Positions 41,029-50,152 of a DNA stretch of 64,000 bases are shown piece by piece; position 1 is the first letter of the stretch; each line of letters opens with the position of its first letter. Source of the stretch: Chitinophaga dinghuensis (lineage in GTDB: Bacteria > Bacteroidota > Bacteroidia > Chitinophagales > Chitinophagaceae); contig NZ_QLMA01000001.1 of the NCBI RefSeq assembly GCF_003259435.1, positions 744,001 through 808,000 of the forward strand, written 5' to 3'. A model generated the notes under the pieces. The model searched no databases and had not been told where the DNA came from. It worked only from the letters and a program-made list of their open reading frames with translations. The translations under genes and the position numbers were made by a program.

Positions 41029-41063
41029 GGTGATATATTTTAATAGTCTACCATTCTTATAGA

Positions 41064-41092
41064 CAAATATAAAGAAAGTTTCCGCTTACAAA
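41064..41092 (-). promoter_or_regulatory. Promoter of the Cys-Cys-Cys ORF and PhyH/SDR operon
   Basis: On the minus strand TTTG (41092-41089), a 17-base spacer and TATATTTG (41071-41064), an excellent match to the phylum consensus. Confidence 0.75.
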
Positions 41093-41108
41093 AAAAATAT
41101 TTTTTCCA

Positions 41109-41681
41109 TTACTGAGAGAGGAGTGCATTATAATCTCCAATGGTATCAATATCAATGCCTCCCTGGGGGAAGTCGACTGTTTTTACCTGGTCTTTATATT
41201 GTTGGAGTAGTTTACGGGCGCCTTCGGGGCTTTGGAGGGCTTGTAAAGCGGGGAAAAATGCTTGCTGGAAGAGAACTGGAGTACCAATGGCTTTATTGTA
41301 TGTACAGGCAACAATAGGGGAGGGTGTTGCGAACATACGATGCAGCAGGCGCGAATCGATAAAAGGTTGATCGCACACTAAAAGGAAAGTGCTACTAACG
41401 TTATTGTATGTACGTAGTAAGAATTGCATGCCTGCTGCAATGCTGCTACCCATGCCTTCGGCCCATTTTTCATTGATGACAATATTGATATGCAAGGGTG
41501 CAATATGTGGTTGGATATTGGCGGCATTAGCGCCCAGCACTACTATCACCGGACCTATATTACTGTTTAGCGCCGTATGAATAACGCGCTCCAATAATGT
41601 TTGCTGTTCCAGTTGCAATAGTTGTTTAGGCTGACCTAATCGCTGAGAAGCGCCGGCGGCAAGGATGATAATACCTGTCAT
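41109..41681 (-). CDS. MocA-like molybdenum cofactor cytidylyltransferase family protein
   Basis: A 190-residue nucleotidyltransferase of the MobA-like NTP transferase fold. It starts with ILAAGASQRLGQPKQLL, has VCDQPFID (metal Asp) and SPEGARKLLQ. MocA adds CMP to molybdopterin, making MCD needed by xanthine-dehydrogenase-family enzymes. It is the last gene of the operon, one base after the XdhC-like gene, which supports that role. MobA specificity (guanylyl) is less likely in this context. Confidence 0.82.
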   Translation of the reverse strand: MTGIIILAAGASQRLGQPKQLLQLEQQTLLERVIHTALNSNIGPVIVVLGANAANIQPHIAPLHINIVINEKWAEGMGSSIAAGMQFLLRTYNNVSSTFLLVCDQPFIDSRLLHRMFATPSPIVACTYNKAIGTPVLFQQAFFPALQALQSPEGARKLLQQYKDQVKTVDFPQGGIDIDTIGDYNALLSQ

Positions 41682-41682
41682 G

Positions 41683-42828
41683 TCAGAGATGCTGTGTGGT
41701 GATTATTTGTGCTCTCCGGTTGTGGATGGCTCCTTTTTTATCGCGGAGGGATTGCCCGCTGGTGGCTGGGCCTGCCGTTACCCGTTTTATTTCGCTGGCG
41801 ATGCTGAGTGCAATTTCTTCGGGAGTAGCGGCGGCTATATCCAATCCTGCCGGACCGTATATCCGTTCACGTTGTATGGCAGTAATGCTGTCCGATTCTT
41901 CCAGCATACGCTGTAGTTTCTTAGCTGGCCCCAGCACGCCAATGTAGGGTAGTGGAAAGTGCACCAGTTGTTGCAGTATTTTCAGATCATAATTATAGTT
42001 GTGTGTCATGAGAATGGCTGCGGAGTAAGCGTCTGGAACGAGATGCTCCAGTGCATTTTCTGCTTTTGCGATATGGATAGTCGTATCCGGGAAACGTGTA
42101 GCAGTAGCGTAATTGGGCCTACCATCCAATAGGTGCACATGCCATCCCATCACCTGTGCGATGCGGGCCAGCGGTTGTGCATCATTGCCAGCACCCACGA
42201 TAATTAATTGCGTAGCGGGTGTAATGTAGGATAATAAAGCCGTAAGCTGATAATCCGGGGAGACATATGATTTTATAATACTGGCGCGCTGATGATAGGC
42301 TTCCTGTACATCCTGGAGAATAGCTTGTTGCAGCATATCTCCGGGAATGGTACCCACATTCTTATGCTGGCGGCAAAGCATGCGTGTACCTGGTTGAATA
42401 TCCTTTCGCTGCTCTTTATTGAATAAGGTAATTAGTATGGATTCCTGACGAGTTGAAATAAGTTGTCGGATAAGTTGCAGGGGATTGTTACTGTCTTCTG
42501 CTGTAATGGGTTCCAGCAAGATGTATATGATACCATTGCAACCCAGTCCCACACCTAATTGCGCATCATCCTCATCGGTGGTATCGTAGACGACCAACAT
42601 GGGTTGTTGTTGCATCATGACCAGCTGGGCTTTTCGGAGCGCATCTCCTTCCAGGCATCCGCCGCTGATAGCGCCGGTGAGCGTGCCATTTTCTGTTACC
42701 AGCATTCTGGCGCCAGGTTGGCGGTAGGCAGAGCCATCCACATGTACCACTGTAGCCAGTGCTGTGCGGAGGCCCTGTTGTTGCGCTATATCATACGCTT
42801 TCACAATATCTTCCAGCTCTTTTATCAT
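41683..42828 (-). CDS. XdhC/CoxI-family molybdoenzyme maturation factor
   Basis: A 381-residue protein. The XdhC N-terminal part has GSAYRQPGARMLV and ISGGCLEGD; the C-terminal Rossmann domain has LIIVGAGNDAQPLARIA. These proteins bind molybdenum cofactor, help its sulfuration and insert it into the large subunit. Four bases separate it from the large subunit gene. It corresponds in position to PaoD of the E. coli pao operon. Confidence 0.88.
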   Translation of the reverse strand: MIKELEDIVKAYDIAQQQGLRTALATVVHVDGSAYRQPGARMLVTENGTLTGAISGGCLEGDALRKAQLVMMQQQPMLVVYDTTDEDDAQLGVGLGCNGIIYILLEPITAEDSNNPLQLIRQLISTRQESILITLFNKEQRKDIQPGTRMLCRQHKNVGTIPGDMLQQAILQDVQEAYHQRASIIKSYVSPDYQLTALLSYITPATQLIIVGAGNDAQPLARIAQVMGWHVHLLDGRPNYATATRFPDTTIHIAKAENALEHLVPDAYSAAILMTHNYNYDLKILQQLVHFPLPYIGVLGPAKKLQRMLEESDSITAIQRERIYGPAGLDIAAATPEEIALSIASEIKRVTAGPATSGQSLRDKKGAIHNRRAQIITTQHL

Positions 42829-42832
42829 AACA

Positions 42833-45031
42833 TTATATCAGCTTATCTGGTGTGATAGGCAGATCCCGAACGCGTTTGCCGGTGGCGTTATATACTGCGT
42901 TGGAAACGGCGGCAGCAAAACCTATCAATGCAATTTCTCCCATTCCTTTCGAACCCATTGGGTTGATGACAGGATCTTTTTTATTGATGAAAAGAATATC
43001 TGTAGGAGGCGTATCTGCGTGTACCGGTACATGATAGTCGCCGAAATTATTATTGGCATATCTGCCATAGCGATGATCCAGTACGGCTTCTTCTGTCAGT
43101 GCCATACCAATACCACCTACTACGCCGCCGATCATCTGGCTGGCAGCAGTTTTTGAATTTACAATAGTACCGCTGTCGGCCACAGATACCACATGTTTGA
43201 TACGTACTATTCCTGTAGATGCGTGTACATGCACTTTCGCGAAGTGTACAGAGAAAGAATACATAGAATATTTCTTTCTTTCATCGCCCGCTTTGGAGGT
43301 AGTCGTAACCTGTAATACAGGCGTATTAGACTTTTGCAGGATATCGCTTAATGAGATTTCCATTTTTCCTGCGTCGCCTGCTGTAACCAGGTAACCATTT
43401 TCGAATGTGGAATTTTCCGGCGTACTGTTTTTGAAGTCGGGAATATGTGTCGTGGCTAACTCCAGCAGTTTCGTTTTCAGCTCCTGGCAAACGTCGTGTA
43501 CGGCGCTACCTACAGTAGAGACGGTGGCGGAGCCGCCTTGTTCCGGCGCATCTGGAAAAGTAGATTCGCCCAGTTGAAATTGAATATGATTGGGGGAGAT
43601 GCCGGTCGCGTCGGCAGCAATTTGTACCATTGCAGTAGCGGTGCCGGGCCCGATATCTGTGGTGGCGCTTTGTACTACCAGAGAGCCATCTGATTTAAAG
43701 ATGGCGCCGGCGCTGGCTTTCCCGCGGTGCGCGCCGAATACGCCTGTGCTAACGCCGTAACCCACGAACCAATCGCCTTCTTTGAGGGCGCGTGGATTGG
43801 CGGGTCTGTTGTTCCAGCCTATTTTGGCGGCTCCCATTTCGTAAGCTTCCCGGAGGTAGTTACTGGAGAAAGGGAGATTTTTTTCAGGATCTGTTGCAGC
43901 ATAGTTTTTCACACGCAATGCCAGTGGGTCCATTCCTAATTTATAGGAGAGCTCATCGATGGCGGATTCCAATGCGAATGCGCCGGTGGCTTCGCCGGGG
44001 CCGCGCATCCAGATGGGCGTGCAGACATTGATAGGCACTATTTTATAGCGTGTATTTACATTCGGGCATGCATACATGAACCGGCTCATACTGGTGATGG
44101 CCTCTGTGAAATCTTCATAAGTAGAGGTACTGGCGATTGCCTCATGGGTGATGCCTACCAGTTGTCCATCTTGTGTAGCGCCGATACCGATTTTCTGATC
44201 TGCTGCCGGCCGATGTCCTACCATGGTGAACATCTGATCTCTGCTGATGACCAGTTTTACTGGTTTGCCTACTTTCTTTGCGGCAATGATGGTCGCAATT
44301 TCGTGTGGCCATATCCGTAGTGCCATCCCGAAACCGCCGCCTACAAAGGGGGAGTGGACAACGATATTCTGATCCGGGATTTGGAATATCTCCCGGAGGG
44401 CTACCTGACTGTTTTTTACGCCTTGTGTTTTTGACCAGATGGTTAGGTTATCCGGGCCATCCCATTTGGCGATGATACCGGCGAGTTCCATTGGATTATG
44501 TACTTCAATAGGCGTACTATAGCTGGCTTCCAGCTGTACCGGCGCTGTTTTCCATGCATCGGTAGTACCGCGTACATAATCTTTCATACGGTCTGTTTGA
44601 TAGGCGGCTTTATCGTTGGCGCGCATATCCGTATGGTGCACCTCTTGTTCGTATTGTATTTTCACCAGAGAAGCGGCGTATACGGCTCTTTCCATGGTAT
44701 TGGCCACCACGATAGCTACGGGTTGTCCGTTGGCATAAATGCGATCATCTGCAAAGATGCGGAGTTGTCGTCTGGCCTTTCCATCTGGTTGTTTATATCC
44801 GGGAGCAGGAGCTGTATTCAGATGAGATACAACGTCCAATACGCCTGGGGCGTGGAGGGCCGCTTTGGTATCAATGCTTTTAATGCGGCCGCTGGCGATT
44901 GTACTGCATACCAGGCAGGCATGCTGTAGATCTTCCATGTGATTGTCCGCGAAATATTTAGCGCCGCCGGTTACTTTTAATCGGCCATCTACACGGTCGA
45001 GCGGTTTGCCTACATTTTTATCCTGTCTCAT
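42833..45031 (-). CDS. Molybdopterin-binding subunit of aldehyde/xanthine-type oxidoreductase (PaoC-like)
   Basis: A 732-residue large subunit of the molybdenum hydroxylase family. It begins KNVGKPLDRVDGRLKVTGGAKY and ends with GMGEIALIG carrying the catalytic Glu, followed by the RVRDLPITPDKL tail typical of PaoC/YagR-type subunits. It binds molybdopterin cytosine dinucleotide and hydroxylates aldehydes or N-heterocycles. It overlaps paoB-like by four bases. Substrate cannot be read from sequence; aldehyde is the best guess by similarity to PaoABC. Confidence 0.9.
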   Translation of the reverse strand: MRQDKNVGKPLDRVDGRLKVTGGAKYFADNHMEDLQHACLVCSTIASGRIKSIDTKAALHAPGVLDVVSHLNTAPAPGYKQPDGKARRQLRIFADDRIYANGQPVAIVVANTMERAVYAASLVKIQYEQEVHHTDMRANDKAAYQTDRMKDYVRGTTDAWKTAPVQLEASYSTPIEVHNPMELAGIIAKWDGPDNLTIWSKTQGVKNSQVALREIFQIPDQNIVVHSPFVGGGFGMALRIWPHEIATIIAAKKVGKPVKLVISRDQMFTMVGHRPAADQKIGIGATQDGQLVGITHEAIASTSTYEDFTEAITSMSRFMYACPNVNTRYKIVPINVCTPIWMRGPGEATGAFALESAIDELSYKLGMDPLALRVKNYAATDPEKNLPFSSNYLREAYEMGAAKIGWNNRPANPRALKEGDWFVGYGVSTGVFGAHRGKASAGAIFKSDGSLVVQSATTDIGPGTATAMVQIAADATGISPNHIQFQLGESTFPDAPEQGGSATVSTVGSAVHDVCQELKTKLLELATTHIPDFKNSTPENSTFENGYLVTAGDAGKMEISLSDILQKSNTPVLQVTTTSKAGDERKKYSMYSFSVHFAKVHVHASTGIVRIKHVVSVADSGTIVNSKTAASQMIGGVVGGIGMALTEEAVLDHRYGRYANNNFGDYHVPVHADTPPTDILFINKKDPVINPMGSKGMGEIALIGFAAAVSNAVYNATGKRVRDLPITPDKLI

Positions 45032-46008
45032 ACCGATGTTGCTTTTAATAGTGCAGTGACAATACTATTCGGGGCCAGCTGCAGTTTGAAGGAATTGTGT
45101 TCATATGCCTTTGCATTTTCCATGGCAACGGTGGCGGCTACACGAAAATTTTCTTCTGTAGCTGTTTTACCGATGAGTGATTGCTCCGCGGCTGCGAGTC
45201 GCCAAGGCTTATGTGCCACACCGCCCATGGCTAGTCTGGCTGATTTGATAACATTCCCATCCAGTTCCAGGGCCGCGGCTACAGATACCAATGCAAATGC
45301 ATAGGAAGCTCTGTCTCTGACTTTCAGGTAGTAGATATTCTTCGTGTATGGATTATTGGGAATTTCCACGGCAGTAATCAGTTCTCCTTTGCCGAGGTTA
45401 TTATCTTTTTCGGGCGTATCTCCTGGCAGGCGATGGAAGTCGGCGAAAGGAATTTTTCGTTCTCCTTTCGGACCGGTTACCAGCACTGTTGCATCGAGGG
45501 CTACGAGTGCTACGCACATATCGCTGGGATGTACTGCGATGCATTTATCGCTTGCGCCGAAAATGGCGTGCATGCGATTTACGCCGCCAATAGCGCCGCA
45601 TCCGGAGCCTGGCTGGCGTTTATTGCAAGGCATGGCCGTATCATAAAAATAAGAACATCGGGTGCGTTGCATCATATTTCCGCCTACAGTAGCCATGTTG
45701 CGCAGTTGCTGTGAAGCGCCTGCCAGCAAGGCTTGAGAGAGCAGAGGGAATTGTGCTTTCACCTGATTATCGGCGGCTACTGTACTGTTGAGTGCCAATG
45801 CGCCGATATGCAATTTATCTTTGCTGAGTTGAATATCTTTTAGGGGAAGATTGTTGATGTCTACCAGTTTTTCAGGTTGCATCACGCCGTTCTTCATGAG
45901 GTCCAGGAGGTTGGTGCCGCCAGCAATGAACCGGGAATTGTCTCCTTTGGAAACGGCGTCTATAGCTGCTTTCGGGCTATTGGCCCTTACGAATGAGAAT
46001 GGATTCAT
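45028..46008 (-). CDS. FAD-binding subunit of the molybdenum hydroxylase (PaoB-like)
   Basis: A 326-residue medium subunit. It has the FAD pyrophosphate motif FIAGGTNLLDLMK near residue 29, and NMATVGGNMMQRTRC then a Cys-rich insert NKRQPGSGC, consistent with the [4Fe-4S] cluster described for PaoB. The C-terminal dimerisation domain is present. It overlaps both neighbours by four bases (ATGA-type), indicating translational coupling. It passes electrons from the Fe-S subunit to an acceptor. Confidence 0.9.
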   Translation of the reverse strand: MNPFSFVRANSPKAAIDAVSKGDNSRFIAGGTNLLDLMKNGVMQPEKLVDINNLPLKDIQLSKDKLHIGALALNSTVAADNQVKAQFPLLSQALLAGASQQLRNMATVGGNMMQRTRCSYFYDTAMPCNKRQPGSGCGAIGGVNRMHAIFGASDKCIAVHPSDMCVALVALDATVLVTGPKGERKIPFADFHRLPGDTPEKDNNLGKGELITAVEIPNNPYTKNIYYLKVRDRASYAFALVSVAAALELDGNVIKSARLAMGGVAHKPWRLAAAEQSLIGKTATEENFRVAATVAMENAKAYEHNSFKLQLAPNSIVTALLKATSV

Positions 46009-46643
46009 ACTTTTTGCCCTCCTTGTTTTACTTCCAGGACGGCGCTGACAATATTGTCATAAGCGCCACAGCGACAAATATTCCCGCTCATAAATTCACG
46101 TATTTCTTCCGGTGAGTTGGCGTGTCCTTCCCGGATACATGCCACTGCTGACATGATCTGGCCTGGCGTACAGTAACCGCACTGGAAGCCATCGTGCTTA
46201 ATAAAAGCCTGTTGCATGGGATGTAATTCCTCTCCGTTAGCAAGTCCTTCGATGGTAGTGATTTTCTTGCCTTCCTGCATGACGGCAAGCGTCAGACAGG
46301 AGTTTACCCGCATACCATTGATATGAACGGTGCAAGCGCCACACTGGCCATGGTCGCAGCCTTTCTTGGTGCCGGTGAGGGCTAATTGTTCCCGTAGAAG
46401 ATCCAGCAGGGTAGTGCGTGGTTCTACAGATAGCTGTTGTTTTTTCCCATTAATCTCCATGCTCACAGGTACTTTTTCGAAGAGAGCGGCGATGGCTTCA
46501 TCTTTTTCCGCTGCTTTCAGTACGATAGGAGGAGTTAGTGCAAGCGCCATCATAGCGGTGGACTGCTTGAGGAAACCGCGACGGGTTTCGTGGAATTCTT
46601 TTTGTTCTGATTGTTTTTCGCTGTGGTCTTGTGACATACACAA
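46005..46643 (-). CDS. 2Fe-2S subunit of the molybdenum hydroxylase, Tat-exported (PaoA-like)
   Basis: A 212-residue small subunit. A Tat signal lies at about 18-45 (ETRRGFLKQSTAMMALALTPP). The plant-type [2Fe-2S] site is CDHGQCGACTVHINGMRV, and the second cluster is held by CGYCTPGQI and ICRCGAY. It is the first gene of the operon; the Tat signal on this subunit would carry the folded trimer out, as described for E. coli PaoA. ATG 46643 or 46637 are both possible. Confidence 0.92.
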   Translation of the reverse strand: MCMSQDHSEKQSEQKEFHETRRGFLKQSTAMMALALTPPIVLKAAEKDEAIAALFEKVPVSMEINGKKQQLSVEPRTTLLDLLREQLALTGTKKGCDHGQCGACTVHINGMRVNSCLTLAVMQEGKKITTIEGLANGEELHPMQQAFIKHDGFQCGYCTPGQIMSAVACIREGHANSPEEIREFMSGNICRCGAYDNIVSAVLEVKQGGQKV

Positions 46644-46667
46644 GTATTTTGTACACTCGAAATTTAG

Positions 46668-46717
46668 CTAAAAAAAACGGTTATTTCCGCTTTTTTTGAA
46701 GAGCGGAAACAACCGTT
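46668..46717 (-). terminator. Terminator of the TPR-protein gene
   Basis: On the minus strand AACGGTTGTTTCCGCT pairs with AGCGGAAATAACCGTT with one mismatch, followed by a run of T. It lies between the TPR gene and the molybdenum operon. Confidence 0.8.
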
Positions 46718-46738
46718 AGGAAAAGGTTTTGCGGGTTA

Positions 46739-47956
46739 TCAGAAGCCTGCGTCGCGAAGGTGTTGCAGCCACTGCTGCCCGAATTCATTTGCTGGTTCCA
46801 GTTGCAACAGTCTTTCGAAAGAGGCTTTCGCTTCTTTGAACTGATCCATATGATAGAAAAGAATAGCTCTGTTCAGGTGTACGTATGGATTGTTGGGCGC
46901 GATTTTCATGGCCTCATCATAGCTTTCCATAGCTTCCGGATACTTTTCTTGTAGCATGAGCACGGAACCTTTATTCATGAGGAGACTGGCATCAGTTGGC
47001 GCTTGTTCCAGGCCTTTGTTGGCAAATTGAAGCGCTGATTCCAGGCGCATTTCCACGCTTTTGCGGAGATCTTCATTTTCGCCGTTATCTTCCATGAACT
47101 GGATGGAATGAGTCACGGACTCCATGAGGGTCACTACTTGCTGAGAGTACCAGGTAGCGCTTTTTTCCACTTCCTGTGAAAAAGGAATGGCGTCGAGGTC
47201 CAGTTCTTCTGTTGTTTCCGGCGCAGTGGGCATCCACTGACGGGCTGGTTCATACCACCAGTTGCAGAATTCGCCCAGTTCTCCGCCATGCGGAATATCT
47301 TCAATGTAGGGGAGGCCTTCCTGAGGAATTGCGTTTTTGCTGATGATAATCTGGAAGATGGTTTCCAGGTCTTGTTTCTGCAGTGGGATACCGTCTTGTT
47401 CCGCTTGCATCACCATATAAGGGAGCAGCAGGTACCATAGGCTCAACAGATCGGTGAAATCCTGTTTGGCGGCGTATTCCACGATAGTCAGTGCCAGATG
47501 GAAGAAGCCCATTGGTTCGGGGGCGGTTGCATCTTTGCCGGAGATCGTGCCTGTGGCCACCATTGCAGACCATAACAGGGAACCTGCATCGCAGTACAGG
47601 ATGTATTGTTTGGTAGCATGATCGTAGTTGGCGTATCCTGCTACCGGATTGGAAGTAGCGTCCCATTCTTTGCCTGGATTGGCATAGATGAAACTGAATT
47701 TCTGATCGGCTGCCAGATGATCGAAGTAGGCCTGGTGTTCCAGGTAGGTTGGGTGAGCAGTGATCGGAAAAGTATATACGTAGTGATGTTTAACCAGTGT
47801 ATCCATTACCCTGAAATGGGTAAAGCCAGTATCAAAGCTGTCTTGCAGCTGGTACAGGTTGAAGAAGAGACTTCTGTAGTCAGCCTGGGAATCCTGACTG
47901 TTGTCCAGGCAGAGAATAGATAACTCTACCAGTGATTCTATTTCGTGCATCGCCAT
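46739..47956 (-). CDS. TPR-repeat protein, unknown
   Basis: A 405-residue protein from ATG 47956 (the in-frame ATG 47980 lies 24 bases earlier). The N-terminal ~250 residues are Leu-rich and unrecognised. Residues about 290-400 form three to four TPR-like helical repeats (LQFANKGLEQAPTDASLLMNKG, YPEAMESYDEAMKIAPNNPYVHLNRA). No signal peptide, so cytosolic. TPR proteins mediate protein-protein contacts; the partner is unknown. Confidence 0.72.
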   Translation of the reverse strand: MAMHEIESLVELSILCLDNSQDSQADYRSLFFNLYQLQDSFDTGFTHFRVMDTLVKHHYVYTFPITAHPTYLEHQAYFDHLAADQKFSFIYANPGKEWDATSNPVAGYANYDHATKQYILYCDAGSLLWSAMVATGTISGKDATAPEPMGFFHLALTIVEYAAKQDFTDLLSLWYLLLPYMVMQAEQDGIPLQKQDLETIFQIIISKNAIPQEGLPYIEDIPHGGELGEFCNWWYEPARQWMPTAPETTEELDLDAIPFSQEVEKSATWYSQQVVTLMESVTHSIQFMEDNGENEDLRKSVEMRLESALQFANKGLEQAPTDASLLMNKGSVLMLQEKYPEAMESYDEAMKIAPNNPYVHLNRAILFYHMDQFKEAKASFERLLQLEPANEFGQQWLQHLRDAGF

Positions 47957-48023
47957 AGTTACTGCATTATTTTGCCGCAAAACTAGGACATTTCTGCCTT
48001 TTCTGTAGAGAGGGGGAGGAAAA

Positions 48024-48053
48024 GCCTTCGGCAGACACGTGTCTGCCGAAGGC
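48024..48053. terminator. Perfect 30-bp palindrome, terminator-like
   Basis: GCCTTCGGCAGACAC followed directly by its complement (48024-48038 and 48039-48053). It follows the isomerase-like gene on the minus strand, with TTTTCCTCCC after it. Confidence 0.65.
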
Positions 48054-48059
48054 GAAATA

Positions 48060-49034
48060 TTATTTAAGCAACGTATTTTTTACGTAGTTATAGCTGTTGG
48101 TGATACTTTGGTAAGGCTCAGTGGTGATTCTGTCCTGTTCCACATAGAGGTGTTTCACGCCAGCTGCCGGCGCTTTGGCCAGGATGCGTTTGAAGTCTAC
48201 TGCACCGGAACCAACATCCGCAAAAGAGGCCATAGACAATAGTTCCATCGCTTTTTTATCGGCATTGGCAGGAGATACGAGTACTTCTTGTTTGGCTTTG
48301 TCGATATCTTTCACGTGCAGGGCAAAGAAACGTCCCGGGGCTTGTGCAAACAATTTCACAGGATCGAAGCCGGATTTGATGGCCCAGAATAAGTCGAGTT
48401 CAAAAAATACAGACGATTTATCTGTGTTTTTCAGCATGATATCATACCCGGTACCAGGAGCGTCTGTGAGTGGCTTGAATTCCCAGAAGTGATTATGGTA
48501 GGCTACATGCAGTCCGGATTTTTTACAATATTCTGCCGCCTTATTCAATTGATCTGCAACGAATTTGTAGTAGTCGGCCGTAGGAGGCGTATCCCATTCC
48601 GGGAAAGGCAGTGCGGGCACTACAAAATATTTCTGGCCCAGTTCTGCTGCATATTCTACTTGAGCCTTCAGCTCATCATCTTTTCCATTTCCTTTGGTGA
48701 GGAAATGGTTGAGGCCATAGTGGCCACTTGGAGAAACCAGGTCCAGACTTTTTAATATCGCTTTCAGTTCTTTCACGGTCAGGCCCCAGAATTTTCCTGC
48801 ATCTCCTGGCTGATAGCCGTAATAAGTTTCTACTTCTCTGTAGCCGATTTTAGCTACGCTGATGAGGGTTTCTTTGGCATTTTTGTCCAGCAGATCACGG
48901 AGTGTATACAGCTGTATGCCTACTTTTTTAGGGAGGCCATTGTCTTTAGCGAAGGCGGAAACTGCGCCGGGCAACATCATTGCAGCAGCCATTAAACCAG
49001 TCTGCTGAAGAAACGAACGTCTTGAAGTACTCAT
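48060..49034 (-). CDS. Tat-exported sugar phosphate isomerase/epimerase-like protein
   Basis: A 324-residue protein from ATG 49034, with a Tat signal (STSRRSFLQQTGLMAAAMMLPGA). The body is a xylose-isomerase-like TIM barrel with VGIQLYTLRD, VETYYGYQPG, AYHNHFWEFKPL, FFELDLFWAIK and HVKDID. Metal-site residues of the AP-endonuclease-2-type barrel appear present. Many Bacteroidota have such exported sugar-oxidation or isomerase-like proteins. The upstream in-frame start 49121 reads into a non-signal leader. Confidence 0.82.
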   Translation of the reverse strand: MSTSRRSFLQQTGLMAAAMMLPGAVSAFAKDNGLPKKVGIQLYTLRDLLDKNAKETLISVAKIGYREVETYYGYQPGDAGKFWGLTVKELKAILKSLDLVSPSGHYGLNHFLTKGNGKDDELKAQVEYAAELGQKYFVVPALPFPEWDTPPTADYYKFVADQLNKAAEYCKKSGLHVAYHNHFWEFKPLTDAPGTGYDIMLKNTDKSSVFFELDLFWAIKSGFDPVKLFAQAPGRFFALHVKDIDKAKQEVLVSPANADKKAMELLSMASFADVGSGAVDFKRILAKAPAAGVKHLYVEQDRITTEPYQSITNSYNYVKNTLLK

Positions 49035-49178
49035 ATGAAGAACATTATTATAACGTGGAAATATGTCGGGATGAAAATAGTAAAACGAAATTGATTGCAA
49101 TGAAAAATTATTGCAAGGCACAATAATTTAGGAATATATTCCGTATTTATCTTATCTAATCACACCTACAACTAACGC

Positions 49179-50078
49179 ATGAAGCATCTGTTATTATCTG
49201 CTTGTATTCTGTTACTGCTGTCAGCTTGCAGTAAGTCGTCTGATCCTGCCACTACGGGCCCTCAGCTGATCTTTAAATTCCATTTTGATTCTACGCAGGC
49301 GCGGCTGGGTAATACGGGCCAGCCGGTATCTGTTGCGGCGGGGAATGCCGGGCAGCATCCTCTTTTTCGCAAAATGAGTTCTCATTATCTGGAACTGGCG
49401 CCTACGGCCAATACGATGTTAGGAAAGGGGGCTATTTTGTATCGTGCGCCAGAAACTACTGCTGGCGGCGAGTCTGCCATCGATTTTAGCAAGTCCACCG
49501 CAGTAGGCGAGGGCGAAACTTTCTTCAAGGTACCACTGAGCCAGGTGGCGGCCGGCAGTTATGAGTGGTTGCGGTTATCCCTGGCTTTTCAGGAGTATGA
49601 TGTGTCTTTTCACGTGGATACGGTGATCAGCGGTTTTCCTATCAAGGGAGATTATACGGGCACTGTGGCTTCGTTTATTGGCTTTAATACTTATTTGCAG
49701 GACTTCCTTGTAAAAACGAAAACGGTTTCTGTCAATGGTAACCGTAAGCAGGGTTACTGGGCTTTTGAATCTGCGTTGGCGGGGCAGCCGAATGTGGTGT
49801 CTGGTCAGGCGCCGGCAGGGGCTACTACGGTGGTGAATCCATTGTTTGCCACATCGCCTGTACCGGCGGGGTCTTGTGTGGTAACTGCGGCATTTGCCCC
49901 TGGTAAGCTGGTGATTACCGGACAGGAGCAAAAAGATATAGTCGTTACCGTTAGTTTGTCTGTGAATAAGAGTTTTGAGTGGGTGGACGACAATAAGGAC
50001 GGAAAGTGGGAGCCGCTGAGTGGAGAGAAAGTTGTAGATATGGGCATTCGCGGAATGATTCCCCGTATTGGCAACTAA
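49179..50078 (+). CDS. Lipoprotein of unknown function
   Basis: A 299-residue protein with a lipoprotein signal (LLSACSKSSDPATTG). The body is beta-rich (FKFHFDSTQARLGNTGQPV; SYEWLRLSLAFQEYDVSFHVD; KSFEWVDDNKDGKWEPLSG). The DDNKDGKWEP segment looks like a Ca-binding dockerin-like or EF-like loop, but only one copy is present. Nothing here matches a named family that I recognise. It is followed by a hairpin and then lepB. Confidence 0.65.
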   Translation: MKHLLLSACILLLLSACSKSSDPATTGPQLIFKFHFDSTQARLGNTGQPVSVAAGNAGQHPLFRKMSSHYLELAPTANTMLGKGAILYRAPETTAGGESAIDFSKSTAVGEGETFFKVPLSQVAAGSYEWLRLSLAFQEYDVSFHVDTVISGFPIKGDYTGTVASFIGFNTYLQDFLVKTKTVSVNGNRKQGYWAFESALAGQPNVVSGQAPAGATTVVNPLFATSPVPAGSCVVTAAFAPGKLVITGQEQKDIVVTVSLSVNKSFEWVDDNKDGKWEPLSGEKVVDMGIRGMIPRIGN

Positions 50079-50088
50079 AAAATGCTGA

Positions 50089-50119
50089 TACCCTGCTGCA
50101 ACTGAGCTGCAGCAGGGTA
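50089..50119. terminator. Hairpin between the lipoprotein and lepB
   Basis: TACCCTGCTGCA (50089-50100) pairs perfectly with its complement at 50108-50119. There is no clear T-run, so termination is uncertain. Confidence 0.5.
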
Positions 50120-50152
50120 TAGTACATTCATCCACACTTAAATCAGTGACGG

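Noticed and set aside
48024..48053. Operator for the isomerase gene
   Set aside because: The perfect palindrome is at the 3' end of the gene, so termination is the simpler reading.
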